The notes: generated by a model from the letters alone, not told the origin. 64,000 bases of DNA from Calonectria ilicicola (GCA_020809705.1 CP085834.1:992001-1056000), one strand, 5' to 3'. Positions 40,428 to 53,600 are shown, numbered from the stretch's first letter. A program made the numbers and translations.

Positions 40428-40987
40428 ATGCCCTCGACCACTTCAATTGACTACCTGGGAGACCAAGATACCACCATGGAGTGCATGCCAATGAATGCAG
40501 TGACTCAATTGCATCCACAATATGGGTATGACCCCTATCAATCCCTCAATATGGAAATGATCGTCAGGAATTAACAATGATACCTGCCTAGTTTGTTCCC
40601 ACCCGCTAGCTATCACGACACAAAGCCGTCATCGATGCTCGGTGGACGCTCGAAGCCCGAGAAGGCAGTTCTAACGGCAATCTCTAGGCGCCCCACCTCT
40701 TTCGCGGTTCGAGCATGAAGCTTACAGCGAAAAAAACATTCTCGGTGCAGACGTTCCTGTCCACGAGCATGTAAGTAGAAGAAGTGACTGTATGGAATTT
40801 CCGATTGGAATGTCTTCTGACTCTACCATAGCCCGTCCGAAAAGCGCAAGAGACCTATATATGGACATGCTGTGTATGCCAATCTGTCCACATGTGTGTC
40901 GAGGTTAGCTGCTGCATGGGGTGTGGTATGTCTCGATGCGATTCCTGTCGTATTCAAAAGGTTCGCGGCAAAAGAATAATGCAATGA
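40428..40987 (+). CDS. Family C small Cys-rich protein, copy 2
   Basis: Four short exons missed by long-frame searches: 40428-40525, 40592-40641, 40688-40770 and 40832-40987, giving 128 residues. The N-terminus MPSTTSIDYLGDQ is Ser/Thr-rich with several Met; the middle is low-complexity and Pro-rich. The last exon carries W-T-C-C-x-C-x11-C-x2-C-x4-C-x2-C (WTCCVC ... CMGC GMSRC DSC), identical in spacing to copy 1 at 30093-30414. Introns 1 and 3 have good signals. Intron 2 is short (46 nt) with a weak donor (GTGGAC) but a good CTAAC branch and TAG, and is required to keep the frame. The product is probably a small zinc-binding protein; no signal peptide. It is convergent with family A copy 2. 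Confidence 0.6.
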
Positions 40988-41468
40988 TAGGGGTACTTGC
41001 CCTCATCATGGCAAACTCAAGACACGAGACCTAATCCTCTTCATTTCTCATTCACTCAGACTTAAATCACCGCTTTCCATTCGTACTTTTATACGATGTC
41101 GGGAGAAATGTCAGACGGCCTCTTTCTTTCTCATATGGGTGCATGAGCCAGAGCGACAAATATCGTGGTTGCTTGCCTATGAGGGCTTACTCTCTATGAT
41201 TCAATATGTTTTTTTTTCTTGATTATTTTTCTTTTATTTGGGAGTTTCGAAGGCTGTAATAGACCTTGAAAAATGAGCGGGATTCGAATACCGAAAGGCG
41301 CAGGGTGATCAGACAACACATGGCAAAAAGGGGCAATTCTAAGGTAAAAATTTCTCTTCTAATTACGCTATTAAAATGGAATTTGTTATGGCCCTAAATT
41401 TTCTCTCTGATCTTCATATTATCCTTTACACACCAAAAGACCTCGTGCTCTTGATCACATTATCATTC
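40988..41468. other. 3' spacer between family C copy 2 and family A copy 2
   Basis: Counterpart of 29527-30092 in the mirrored module. AT-rich, with no coding signal. Confidence 0.4.
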
Positions 41469-43647
41469 CTATTGTCGAGGGTGGTTTTCCAAATCCTCAG
41501 TGGCCTGTTTTTCTAAATAGTGGCTTAATCTGGGCTTAACTTTCGGCCAATTTGCTATAGCCACGGTAAATATCCATGTTAGTATCATGAGAAACGACAT
41601 TAAGCCAAAGAACGATTTGCTATCGGCCCTGAGGGGGCGGGGAATGGTTCCTGGCTGCATAGATAGGATACTTGCGGATACTGCGACTGGGGAGACTAGC
41701 TGGTCCATGCGTCAATTCACAACAGTATAGCTAATGCACATGGGATAACTCACACACAGCACAACGACACTCATAGATTGTGCAAAGGCTGATTTTTCAC
41801 TTTCGTTTTTGGAGCAAAGTTTGGCTTCTTGTTCCGACAAAGAGTCTAGCTATCAAATTTGTTAACACATTGAACAACAGACGATAACCTTTCGTCAACT
41901 GACATTGTCTTTGTAGTTTTCACACATTTGTCTTAGAAACCTCAGGTTGTCCAAATACTGCTCCAGAGTCTTGAAGTTGTCTTTTATTTGTGGAATATAT
42001 CGAGCATCATGTTCGGCCATTGCGATTGATAGAGCTTCTATTTCACAGCTTTTCCACTGATCAATTGTTGCTTTCAAACTGTCTACCAGCTTATCCAGCA
42101 ACTTCTTAGCTCGACCAATAGAGTCATAGGACTGCCGAACAACAAATAAGTCCATTGATTTTGCTAATTTCAGGGATGCTAAGTTTGTGATGGGACACGT
42201 TTCTATCTAAAATAGTGGCCATTAGTACGAGGACATATGCATTATGCCAATAACGGGAGTGGGTGGATGTTGATGGGGCATAATGGGACTAGGACCGTCC
42301 GTTCTTTAGCCATAACATACATATAGTTCGATCTTCGATTTTATTTTTGTGACTAGTGTATGCCACTCGTCAGTAAATTGTTGGAGACGCGGTCCCAAGA
42401 CGACCAAAAAATAACTCGTAGGGCTTAGCGATATAATAGGCGTACCGCACTGTCCGTTAGTCAAGGGGTCGATGTATAAACTACCCCGAACACTTTGCCG
42501 CTGTTCATGATGCGTATCGGCGCTTTCTAGTTCATCCGCATGTTGGAAATAAGTGTCATGGAAAAAGTAGACAATCCATCGCGACTCATCGGTCCCAGTT
42601 ATGAGTAAGCTCATTTGTGCTTGGCATAAGTACTCGATCTCTGTTGGAGGACATGTTCCGTATGATCGTGAAATAAAGCATAGATCAGTGACTTCTCTCA
42701 GGCTTTCGCCCTTTCTTTTCTCTCGTTGATCCTTCGGCTGCCTGTGGCGTGGCCTTGTTCTTAGTGCGTAATAAGGAAGGTCAAATCCAAATTGGAAGAA
42801 TGAGTCTGATTTTAGCTATTAAAATATTAGTTATAATCGTATACTATGCTACCGCATCACGGGAAAGCATACTGGAGTGGTTCCCCCGATGAAGCTCTTA
42901 AAAGCTAGGTATCGATAAAAGCTTTTTCGGAGCCCCCGGGCTTGGTTAGGTGTAGCCGTAGCGATGAGAGCTGCCATCGACCAAGGGTTGAGATTCGTGA
43001 TAAATCTTTGATTGTTAATAAAAATATCCCCCCAATTATATTTGGTTTCTTACATTGTAACACGTTTTGATTGGTACAACTCAAGTTGGTCTCTTCGTCG
43101 AGATGAGGTGGCGTCTGCCCTCTGACTTGGGTAGCCTCCTGGATTAATTCGAGCCTGAAGATTATATTCTCATAAATAATAGCTTTTGTTAAACAAGTTT
43201 AGACGATCTAACCTTTTTTAATAGGGCTAGATATAAATCCCGTTCATTGAGAGGTCTGAGATACTCGCATGTTACAGCCAATCCAGGTCCTCTTGTCCAA
43301 TCATCCACAAGAGCAACATTTTCAGCTGCATTTCTCAGACTCCCAGACTCTACCTCTTGAAGAGTACTGGAAGGGCAAAAGGCCATAACACACTCAGTGG
43401 CCGGCACAAGTCGGCATGTTGCATCTGGATCTTCCATAAAGAATTCAATTAGCTCTGCCTGAGGTCGGTCTATCTCGCGACCAATGTCAATATAAGGATC
43501 ATTAGGGTGTTTTAAAATGGAACTCCGGCAACTTTGTGCAGGTGTGGCTAAGAGACGCGCAGGCTGGGCACTGTTTGTTTGACACACCGAACCTCGTACT
43601 CGCATCATATTTTTCTTTCCACTTCTTGTACTGCTTTTCCTCTTCAT
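41469..43647 (-). CDS. Family A protein, copy 2: two-TM C-terminus, unknown function
   Basis: Paralogue of 27394-29526 on the opposite strand. Exons 43647-43213, 43154-43054, 43005-42873, 42815-42321, 42206-41904, 41849-41754 and 41699-41469 give 597 residues. Conserved landmarks: YIDIGREIDR, FFMEDPDATC, ENVALVDDW, TNLNPWSMAALIATAT, LLITGTD, HDTYF, SLYIDPLTNG and EWHTLVTK, then a helical region with about 100 residues of similar length, and two C-terminal TM segments (VVVLCLVSPVAVSASIL; FFGLMSFLMILTWIFTVAI). Only exons 2, 4 and 7 differ in length from copy 1, each by a multiple of three. The basic N-terminus (KRKSSTRSGKK) is also shared. Both copies appear intact, so both may be expressed. 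Function unknown. Confidence 0.87.
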
Positions 43648-45264
43648 TTTGAATTTTCTCTGTAAATATCTATGCTATGAAGTTAATGTGATAGGAATTG
43701 TTGGGTTTAGTTACTATGAACCATAGCGTGAGCGGGTTGGAGTATCTTCAGAGTAATTGATGAGTTTCATGGACGTCAAAATAGCACCCCTTTGCAATAA
43801 ACGGGCCGTGTTGTAAAATGAATGAGGATAAAGGATACCCAAACATCAGAAAAGAAATTTATACTTAGAGAATTAATAAATGGCAAGAGAATATTGGGGG
43901 AGGAAACACGGTGTTAAAATAAATACGCAAGAGGAGTTTAACTGAAGAAGTGGTGACGTGGCCTGCGTTTTACTTCGGATTATGGGCAACATGCATTCCC
44001 AACCTATAGAACATTAAGAATAACTTGAATGTTGCAGATTGCTTAGCCTCCCGTAATCTCTTCGTGATGCAATTGACCTGGCGCGTGAGGCGGCGGTGAG
44101 CAGGCTGTCCAATACGGTCCATACAGCTCAAGGAATCCATTCACGCCAACACTGATTCACAAAGCTAGGTCTTGTGAATTTCTTGTTGGTTGTGAATAAT
44201 GAAAATGCAACTTGGGCAGCAATGCGCCTGCATGGCCCCCAAATGGCGGGCATTTAGTTGCCTTATTAGATTTCAACAAGGTCTACCTATCAGGATCCGC
44301 CGAGAAATCTTGGAAGTGGCTTGTCGACATCACACGACAAAGCTGAGTGTTCTTTTTTGATGACTTGCAGATATGAGGCCAGCCACATGTGTTGTTCCAT
44401 TAAAAAGTGGACCATCCTCGCTCGCAATCTAGGTTTGTGTGAGGCTCAACTTGACGTCGGTAAATTTTTTTCCTCGGTTGGGCTGCAAGAAATAAAACCG
44501 TCATTGCGGGGATGATCGGTAGCCCCGGACTCGAGCATTTTAGCGCACCTTCGAGATTGTCATCCATACTGCGATTTATTACCAGAGGAGCCATTTCGAT
44601 TTATTGATGATGATCTAGTCTGAATAGGACATTATATCTAAGAAGTTTGAACAGCGCTTGTTGAATCTGCCATACTGTATGACTAATCAAGATTTACATA
44701 TGCAGCTTCTATTTCTTTCTGCATAGCTCACAAGGCTCATTGACCGCTCGTTCATCACATGTTTCCGTCACTTTGCAATGATGTGCGAGAATGTTAGGTT
44801 GAAATCGATGTGAGACCTGGCATAGAGCGGTGAATCCGGACAGACAGCGGTTGACTCTGCATGCGCGCACCGCCACGATGCATCTGCAGGTAGCTCAGAG
44901 TGGAAGTTTCCCTAGTTAGGTATAGATAGATTGCTGCTGATGAAATTATTTTCATTTCAAAAAATACAACGACGATTTCATTACGATGATTCAAATTGGG
45001 CGGCAATGGGGATTACGCAATGACTAAGCACGGACAACCAATCAGAAACCAGAAACCAGGAACCAGAAACCAGAAACCAGAAACCAGAAACCAGAAACCA
45101 ATACTTCGTCAGAAATAAGGTTCGATATCAATCAAACAGGAAGACTACAGATTGCATGGGGTGATTTTGTTCTTGGTTTCAGCATGAGCTCCGTATCGGG
45201 CCAGGGTATTCTAAATAAGTCATTGGTATAGAAAGTTTGGGTATTGATATCTCTCTATACATTT
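43648..45264. other. Gene-free stretch with a 7-bp minisatellite
   Basis: No coding signal beyond short frames. Contains the CCAGAAA tandem array at 45042-45101 (listed separately). Confidence 0.45.
45042..45101. repeat. 7-bp tandem repeat (CCAGAAA)n
   Basis: About eight head-to-tail units of CCAGAAA with one variant unit (CCAGGAA). No spacers, so not a CRISPR-type array. Likely length-polymorphic. Confidence 0.85.
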
Positions 45265-47008
45265 TCATGCAGTATTTGTTGCTGATTCACCCATGAGTCT
45301 CTCAGTACTCTGGTCCCGGGGACGGGTCGATCTATCGACTTCTTCGGAAGTAGTAACCAAACTATCCATCCCAATGTTTTGTGATAAGGCTACCAAGCAT
45401 CCTTCGCAGTGATTTGCCGCAGTGGTGCCCTGTGATAATATGCTTCCAGAAATCCAGTTTAGAATATTCCACGCCGCCTGTAAGAAAACCAAATCGGCAA
45501 GTATTATCGCCACCGCCATGTTGCCGAAACTCTTTTTCTGAGGAACTGAGCATAGGTACTGAGAAACAATTGTTGCACTCTGGCACTTTAGGGACCCTGT
45601 CATCGGACGGAATTTCTTGTAGGTTTCATTCAGAGGTAAAGTGAGGTTAGGCTCCATGTACAGAGAGTCTGGAGTACCCGGATATGATATATTGCTGAAT
45701 TGTATTGCAGAGCCCATTGCTGGGTTTGTCAAAACACCCCCTTGGTTGCGGTTCATATCGCCTGGGGGTAAGATAGCATACCGAAGGCTTGTGTTATTGA
45801 GCAGAAGATTTGGAGAGTCGCAGCTACCGAGGTCTACTGCAACAAGGGATTGCAATAGGGTAGCGTGATAAAACCCTTCTGTCGCAACAGTAGAAAAAGA
45901 AAACTGAAACCATAAGTTAGAACTATGTCTCGTTCTAGCTTCTCCACGTTGGCCACTGAAATATTACTTTTAAGGTGCTACGTACTTCGGTGTTATTAAA
46001 CAAGCGACCAGTGAAATCTGCAATTACATAAGTAAGGTCATCAAATTAAAGAAAATATGAATCTTACCGGAGTTGTTGTTATTGATGATACTACTATTTG
46101 ATCCCAGGAACCACCAATAATCCAAGGCGAAAAAGTCCAACGCGCGAATGCTGTTACTTCGTTATTCAAAAATCCCTTGACAATCTGAGCCCTGAAAGAA
46201 TTGATAGACTTACTCATGCTGAGTTTTGTTTCGTGTGTAGCGTAAAAGGCCCCTGGTAAAATATAACGACTGATCCAAAAACGCAATCTGAGACATGGTA
46301 GCTAAGACTCCTGCCCAGTAAACATTTAGAAGTCTTGTACCCCACCACATGCTCGCATGCGTTGTGTAGTTGTCATCAATGACATAGTCATATACTGCAT
46401 TAACCTCTCCAGAATAGCCTACCTCAAGCGTCAGGGTAACGGGCCCCACTCCAGACATGACAGTGCAGGAAGCCAATGCCGCCGCATTGGAATCTATCCA
46501 GGAGAACCACCATGAATATCCACCGCGGTTGTCGGCCCTTTCAAGGCTTATTGATATCTCATCGAGAAAACAGCCTTCTAGGTTGTTATTTAAATAAGGT
46601 ATAGAAGGCAGAGACATGTTGCTATTTCTGTCGAGTTCGAGGATTATCGATTTGACTTTGTACTGGAGTCCAAGTGTGGTGGTAAAAAAGCTATCTCCAA
46701 CGGATAAGATATTTGGTTGACATATTGTGGTTATATCCGCCTCCCAATTGAAAGGCACCTTCATGTACCATCTTAAAACAATGATTAGCTGAACCATCAT
46801 TAATAAGGTTATCTGCGTACTTCGCATGTGATGATACAGTGCCATTTGGATCGTTTGTATAAATTGCTTTCAGATAGAAGCCACTTGATGCCAGGTTGAT
46901 TAAAGAAAATATAATAATCAAGATAACACCACTGACAACGGTTACCGGCGTGAACCAGCGAAAAGGCCATGGCCTGGTGATCGGGTACGTGAACCACGAT
47001 GCATACAT
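45265..47008 (-). CDS. Orphan fungal membrane glycoprotein (5 exons)
   Basis: Exons 47008-46821, 46771-46214, 46150-46068, 46017-45986 and 45903-45265 join in frame to 499 residues. Family landmarks I associate with an uncharacterised fungal membrane protein group: N-terminal RPWPFRWFTPVTVV with a TM helix (SGVILIIIFSLINLA) and SGFYLKAIY; then CQPNILSVGDSFFTTTLGLQY, VYWAGVLATMSQ, FFALDYW, and near the C-terminus YLCSVPQKKS followed by a TM helix (AVAIILADLVFLQAAWNILN). The long part between the helices has many sequons (NMS, NYT, NKT, NTS, NIS) and Cys, consistent with an extracellular domain; a short cytoplasmic tail follows. ATG at 47008 chosen because the family start motif lies directly downstream. 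Function unknown. Confidence 0.8.
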
Positions 47009-48427
47009 TTCCTTATAAAAAGATGAAGAGAGAAAACGGAAAAGAAACAAGATGGTATTTGGTGGGTGGGCGGATGATTGACCATGTTTGCAGCAGACTC
47101 TTTGATATTTCAAGCCCGGCTCGAAAGTGCATTTCCTGTAAGATGCATTGCTTCGCCACCCTTGTGTAAGAAGATCGGTCATAAGTACTGCACATTTATG
47201 GATCAAAAATAGATCGGTGCGCCTGTAGGTATTGGACCCCTCAAATCTGACCATCAAGTTGAAAGTGTTAATGCCCATGCTGAGGAGGGTATTGGTACAA
47301 ATAGGGGATTGTCAGTTTTTGGACTGACTAACTGCGGGCGCCGGGAGTATGATAGGTTGCTGGACGATTCGTCCATCCACACAATATTTTTTTTCATTAC
47401 GTAGGCGCCTAAGTGCTGATTAGACCTATGAGCTGAATTCTGCAATTGAACCAAGTCAATGTTGCTAATTCAGCGACAGTTTTGGTATGCTAGCTGAACC
47501 GCTATTGTATGAAGGCTTATCTCCACTATCGCACTGCCACTTTCTTATCGGAACGGCCTGAACCAATATACTTGTTCCCTAGGTATCTTTACATGCTGGT
47601 CCAGGTTTTCGTGTTTACCTGTGCTATGTGGCATCAAATTTAATTTCAATATAATGCTTGGTCAAATCCCGTACACTAATCTCTTACAGTCATTATATAA
47701 TAGCCAGAGGATGACAAATATCAATTCAGTTAACTACGAGTCCTCTTGATATACCATGCAATGGAGTTTTGCCTCCATTACATCCCAGTATAAAGAAGAA
47801 CAACCAGAAGAAGAAATGAAAAAGGTGATGTCAATAGCCGCACCGTGCAATTTCACATTTTCGAATGAACTGGGGGCCGGATTACTGTAGATGTTGGGTG
47901 TTATCTGCTTAGGAAACCCTCTCCATCTTCATTTATGGTTAAGCCATGACTGAGTAAGCCGACAGCGAGCAGCCAAGTTAGGCCCCCACCTCTCTTGACG
48001 AGCTGGGGGCTTATTTTGCCTCACCTGCGAGGTCACTCAACGCAGAAGGTACACGTTGTGCGAAACTACCCACGTGTTCTTGCGGAACAGAAATGCTTCC
48101 CCGAAATAGGGTCGGATGTGGGCGTTCTGGGGGTGCGGAGGGAGGAGTAATTACCCCGGTCACTTACCGCATCGAATTGTGTGAGCTTGATGACCAAAGA
48201 GTGTTTCGCGACCCTATGATGGAACTATCAGATTCGCATGATCAGTTGTTATCCGATGCGAAGCGAAGCGTAGCTTTTGTAAACATGCCCACCTTGCTGT
48301 TGTTGCCGGTCGGTGATGTGTCCACAACCGGTACTTGCCCAATCAAGCTCCATTTGGGGCAGCAAGGTTGTATTGGGGTCTCAAAACGGCTTAGGACAAC
48401 AAAAGTGGAGAAACGGCTTCTCGCACG
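47009..48427. other. Divergent upstream region
   Basis: Upstream regions of the membrane protein (-) and the C6 regulator (+). An open frame at 48093-48506 overlaps the regulator start and has no motif. Confidence 0.4.
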
Positions 48428-50437
48428 ATGGAAGCCTCTGGGCCAGCGTCGTCATCGCTCACTGCCCTTGACGTCCCATCGCAGTCGCGTGCATCCTGCA
48501 GAATGAGTCCAGACCAGCCCAAGGCCGGGCAGCGCACCCGAAAGTACCATACCAGGAGCCGCAGTGGATGCCTCACATGCAAGAAGCGTCACGTCCGCTG
48601 CGACGAAACCTATCCAGCCTGGTGAGACCTCTTTCTTCTGCCCAGGTCTTGGAAGCCCCCAGGATCAGGAATAAGCACGAATATAAGCTTGGAAAACTGA
48701 CCGCTGACAGTGTTAAATGCACAACGTCTGGAAAAACCTGTGAATTCCCACCGCCTGACCTCCCACTTCGAGACCGTAAAGCCCCGTGGCAGGATGGTCA
48801 GTTGCAACCATGGGATATCAGGTCAACCCAACCTATTCCAATAGTCATTGCCGCCCCTATCGATATGAACCCCGTTGATCCTTTTAACTGTTTGCCGGTT
48901 GATATGCCGTACAAGTCAAAACAACTGCTACACTACTGTAAGCATGTTGTGGAGTCGCCTTGCACAGTCAGAAATTGACCATGCTGTTAGATTCTAAACT
49001 CGATGGCGACTTTGACCCTGAGACATGTCGTCGCGCTAAGGAAACCGGCATGTAAGTTCACTTTGTCCCCACATATTTGTCTGAATAGCTCCTTATGCCA
49101 CCTTGACATGAAGCCTGCCATTCGCAATCCAGACTACAAACGGTCTCAGAGATACGTTGCTTGTCGCCGCCCTGCACCACATGTGGAGACCTGGAGATAC
49201 CAAGACATATAAATCCACCGCTCTCTTTCACAAAATTGAGGCCATTCGATTCTTGAACACGCAGCTTGAGTCCCCACAAATTATCAACACAGGGTTGTTG
49301 GTAAAACATATCGCGACGCTCTGCTTTATCGAGGTATTTAAACCCAACTACTGAATTTTATTTAAAGTTTTTCTGAGAGAATCTAATATTATCGGGGTGA
49401 TACAGTGCGCTTCTGGAAATATAGACATTGCCGAGACACATTTGGACGGTCTTATGTCAGCACTTGACCTCTCGCGTCCTCTAGACTGCGACAACCTTCT
49501 TCCAATGAGTTTTAACGAGGAAGTGACCTATAGATATTTAATATTGTAAGCCAGGTGTTATCAGACTTGATCACAAACGTACTGATGGCAATGTTGCAGA
49601 ACATACGACTACATCCATTCCATCCGAAGTCGAATGCACGAGAGCAAAGTTCTCAATGCAATACTCGACAAACCCAAGACACCTGTACCTGAGTTTGTAT
49701 CATTGGTTAATAATTGGTACTCAAAAGATGCTACATGCATGCAAAGTCAATTAAAAGCCATGGCCTTGTTCCCTTTCTTCTTCGCCCAACTGCCCCCAGC
49801 CGCGCATTTCCGAACAGTTGATGCATCACCAATACTTAGGTGCTTACAGTCACTATCACTTGATATTGAAGACGTTTCTCGCGAACCAACGGACAGCAGT
49901 TCCAACTGGGCTTGGATTAGAGCAAGGGTCGAGCGCTCCGTGACAGGGCTGCATTTTGCCGTGACTAACGCACATGTACTCTCACTAACCGAAGACTCTA
50001 ACCCAGACATGCTGTTTCGACACAGCTTTACTTCCTGGTGCGCCATAACCATCACAGCAAGCCTTTATCTAAATTACATCCTGGGATTTTGGAACGCCGG
50101 TCAGCCAATTGAGCCCCGTTTATTCCGACGCGTAATGGCAATTTTGGCGCGAGACCTTGCCAACGCAAAATATGACATGAAAAACACCAAAGCGTCAGAT
50201 TTATGGCTCTGGGAACATTTTGTTGCAGCCTACAGCCTTAGAAACCACTTATCCAGCACCGGCGAGGAGGGACTAACAACCATTGAGAATTACCTTTCTG
50301 ATGCGATTCGAAAATGGAGTGAATATACTGGAGTTAGTACTTGGAAGCAATGCCAGCAACATTTATTAGATATAGCCTGGTCTACTCAGGCTTCTCCAGA
50401 TATAGGACAGTGGGTATGGGAGAAAGCGGTTGGTTGA
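48428..50437 (+). CDS. Zn2Cys6 transcription factor
   Basis: Nuclear fungal regulator, 559 residues, exons 48428-48621, 48711-48937, 48991-49051, 49114-49333, 49406-49545 and 49600-50437, all phases consistent. The zinc cluster is C48-x2-C51-x6-C58-x6-C65-x2-C68-x6-C75, split by intron 1 after Ala64, preceded by the usual SRSGCLTCKKRHVRCDE. A linker with PPPDLPLRD follows. The remainder resembles the C-terminal region of the sterol-uptake-control/C6 group: RDTLLVAALHHMW, LFHKIEAIRFLN, LVKHIATLCF, then a long final exon. The junction at 49051/49114 uses a CAAG-type AG (CATGAAG) and is the least certain; other acceptors there break the frame. Convergent with the DUF3433 gene (184 bp between stops). 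Targets unknown. Confidence 0.88.
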
Positions 50438-50620
50438 TAGAAAAAAGCGGCATATTGATCCTATTTGTTCATAATAAAATACTGTAACGATAGCTACAAA
50501 GCCAAAGGGGCCAAGAGAGCTGTATAAAGCATTTTGCAATGGTATAAATATTTTTCGTCTTTGGGAATGTGTGTTGGATTCTCCATCCCATGCATCGCTA
50601 TTCCGAACTGCACTCTTAAA

Positions 50621-53600
50621 TCATGCTAGCAATTTAGAATGTGACCCCAAGGTTGTATCTCTTCTGATAACATGAGGATCAAACTCGACACCAACATAAG
50701 TCTTCCCATCATAACTCGTATACCTCCCGAAACTGAATGTTTCATTTTTCCATCCTCCTCGTGGAGTGCCATCCCGTACAGCGCGGCTTGGCGCAATGTA
50801 TGCAAGAATTGACCCAATTGAAGTCGGCATGCGCGGCAAAATGTACCGAGAAGGCCTTAGATAAAAGACTATTGCAACTATGAGATTAAGACAAAGAACT
50901 GACATGGAGATGATGAAGGCGTTTGTATCCATAAAAATGCGGATTTCCGGAACCACCTTGGTCCCTGAAACCACCCTTTTACTCTCTGCCGTTTGAAATA
51001 CCCTCTGTTGGCTATTGAGGAAGACTGCAAAGAGGCGACTGTAAATTTTCTCAATGATGGGAATCATCTTTGTAGGATCCGGAACCGGTTTTCGTGGATC
51101 AGAAGCGTCTAAAGAGCCACTCTCCAGCATTATGAATTGAGATATCCAGTCCGTTGATACGGTAATGTTTGACCAATCTCTTTCTCCAGACGGACTCGTG
51201 ATAGTGGATCCCAATAGGGCAAAGACGAATTTGGTGTGTGTTTTTGAATCGGAATAGTTCAAAGTGGAGTTGAAATCACTGGTACGATTATACCTAAGTA
51301 TATTGCCTTGTTGATTGATGGTGACATTGAATATGGCTGTTTTAAGTATTGGCCTGCAAACGACAGAACTTGTATCGTTGATGGTAGTCCCATTGTTCAA
51401 TGCGTCAGTTCTCACCCATGTAATAGTGTAGGCTGGAGTACAATTGCCAAAGTCTAATTCTGTGCTAGCCCATGCAAGAGAGGTTTCACCTGCAATTGGA
51501 CCTTCAAGGTGATATTCAGACGCCAATTTTTCCAGATTATAGCCTGACATTGCAACAAGATCTGAGCATGGCGAATATCAAGCTTAGCGTTGGACGCATT
51601 GGGACTGATATGAAGAGACAAGCCTGATCGGGCTGTGCAATTAGCATCAACCCCAAGGCCTCTGGTCTGCAAGGTGTACTCAGCCTCAAGATCTTTAGCT
51701 GTTGGCTTGACAATGTCATGAGGAAGGAAGAAATATTCAGTTGACACCCATGGTGGAAGCTGTGAGTTATAAGTCATGTTGGATAGTGTAATCCATAAAT
51801 GGTCCGTGGACCATACATCAGTCATGATCACCGAATCTGGGTTGAGCTGAGTGTTGTTGTTGTCAAATGCCTCATATAAGGGCTGGAATTGCTGCTTATA
51901 ATGTGCTACCATGGGCCTTTCATTAAAAAGTGCAGCAAGCCCAACTGATAGTACGTTTGCAAGAAGGGAAATAGTACAAAGTAAAACTAGTACCACTTGT
52001 CCCGACTTCATTGCTCTGAAGAGGGCTAATTGCGGTGGCAACGATGCATATGTAACTTCTATCGATGCTTTTGCCGATGAGCGCCCTGTCCAGAGTTCCT
52101 TGAATGGTTGAAGGATACAAATCGTTCGGGTTAGTGTGACCCAAAAGGGCTGCATTAATGTGGCACAAAGTGTTGGTATTCCATTTTCCAGAATTTGTAG
52201 ACCTAGAAAGTTATTCGATGGACGCAGTAGGCCTTTCGATTCATTAGCAACTTGAAGCCAATATTTACCTGGGATTCAAGACCTCACCATTCTGGCTAAC
52301 CTCTTTAGCTTTGAGGCATGACAAGACAATAATAGAAGCCACCAAAAACCCAGACATGGTCCAGCCCGCCCATGCTCGTAACACCCATGGCTTAACGGGC
52401 TGGTAATAATTCTTGAAGGATAGGCTGTGTTCTTTCCCAGTCACCGGTTCCGTGTTGATGAGTTGCTGGCATTCTGAGTGCGAGTCAGACACTAGGCGAA
52501 ATTTTTCTCCCTTAAGGGAATGGGCAAGAACTTCTTCGCTAGTCGTATCCAAAGGCGAGAAGCGTTTTATAATCTCGGGGCTGCAATTGGCAATATCAAG
52601 CAACCGACCAATTGAGGAGGGATTCTTTTGTAAAAGGCAAGTGGCAGACCGTATTTTATAGAGAAGAAGGCCAGTAATGATAGCAATGAATAGGAACAGG
52701 GCTTCAGAGATGGCTGCGAAAGGTCTGTTGACAACAATACCTGTCATATGGTAAGTTGACCTTGCCGTATTATTAGATATCTCCGTCTCTGCTGTGAGTA
52801 TGTCTGAAATTGTGAGGCTAAATAAGGTTCTATGAGCATTCTGAAAAATTCGTTCCAGTTCACTTAAATCTGAATATGTGTTCAACGAGCTGTTTGTCGG
52901 GTTCTCTCCAGCAAGGGCATATGGTAGCATAGCAGACTGATAACCGGCGCTGACAAAGCTGTTCAAGCTCAAACCCTGGAGCTTGACGATCGCCGAGTCA
53001 CGTGTTGCGTCAGTGTAGTTTGAAGCCGGCGAGTTATCATTATAGGTGTTTAACCAATATGGAAGTTCGCGTTCGTACGCGGTGGAGTTGAACTCATCCT
53101 TACGTAGAGCCTCTGGCTCTGAAAGTGGTGTTATAGAGTGATTGATAGGCTTCAGATCTTCAGAGGTGACTGTGGCAAGAACCTGCTGCTTATAGTAGGA
53201 TAGCTCGCAGTGGAGTGCTGTGACATTGAATTGAGGATCGCTCTCAGGTGTACCTTCTATCCACTTCGACCAGACGATCAATGCGGCATAAAAAGTATCT
53301 GGGTGACCTCGACAAGTGTAGTTTAGAGGGAATTCGATGTCTTGTCTCACCCCAAGAGTGTCTCGGTACAATATGGCGACTTCGTTGTAGTCAACGGGCT
53401 CAAACGTCTGAGAGCCATGACAATCTTCGCCACCGTGAAATGAATATTCTCGGCTATTGTCTTCCGACTTTTCGCTGGTAAATGTGGCGGGTGAGCAGGT
53501 GAGCTCCGCCCACAACTTAGTTGTCGCAGCAGTCCAATTCTTGTCCACGATTCCAATCGGTACATCATCGCGAACCGCAAACGGAAGAAGCGCGTAGTCT

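Noticed and set aside
45042..45101. Possible CRISPR-like array
   Set aside because: Units are contiguous 7-mers without spacers, and the genome is fungal.
48093..48506. Open frame overlapping the start of the second C6 regulator
   Set aside because: Different frame from the zinc cluster exon and no recognisable domain.
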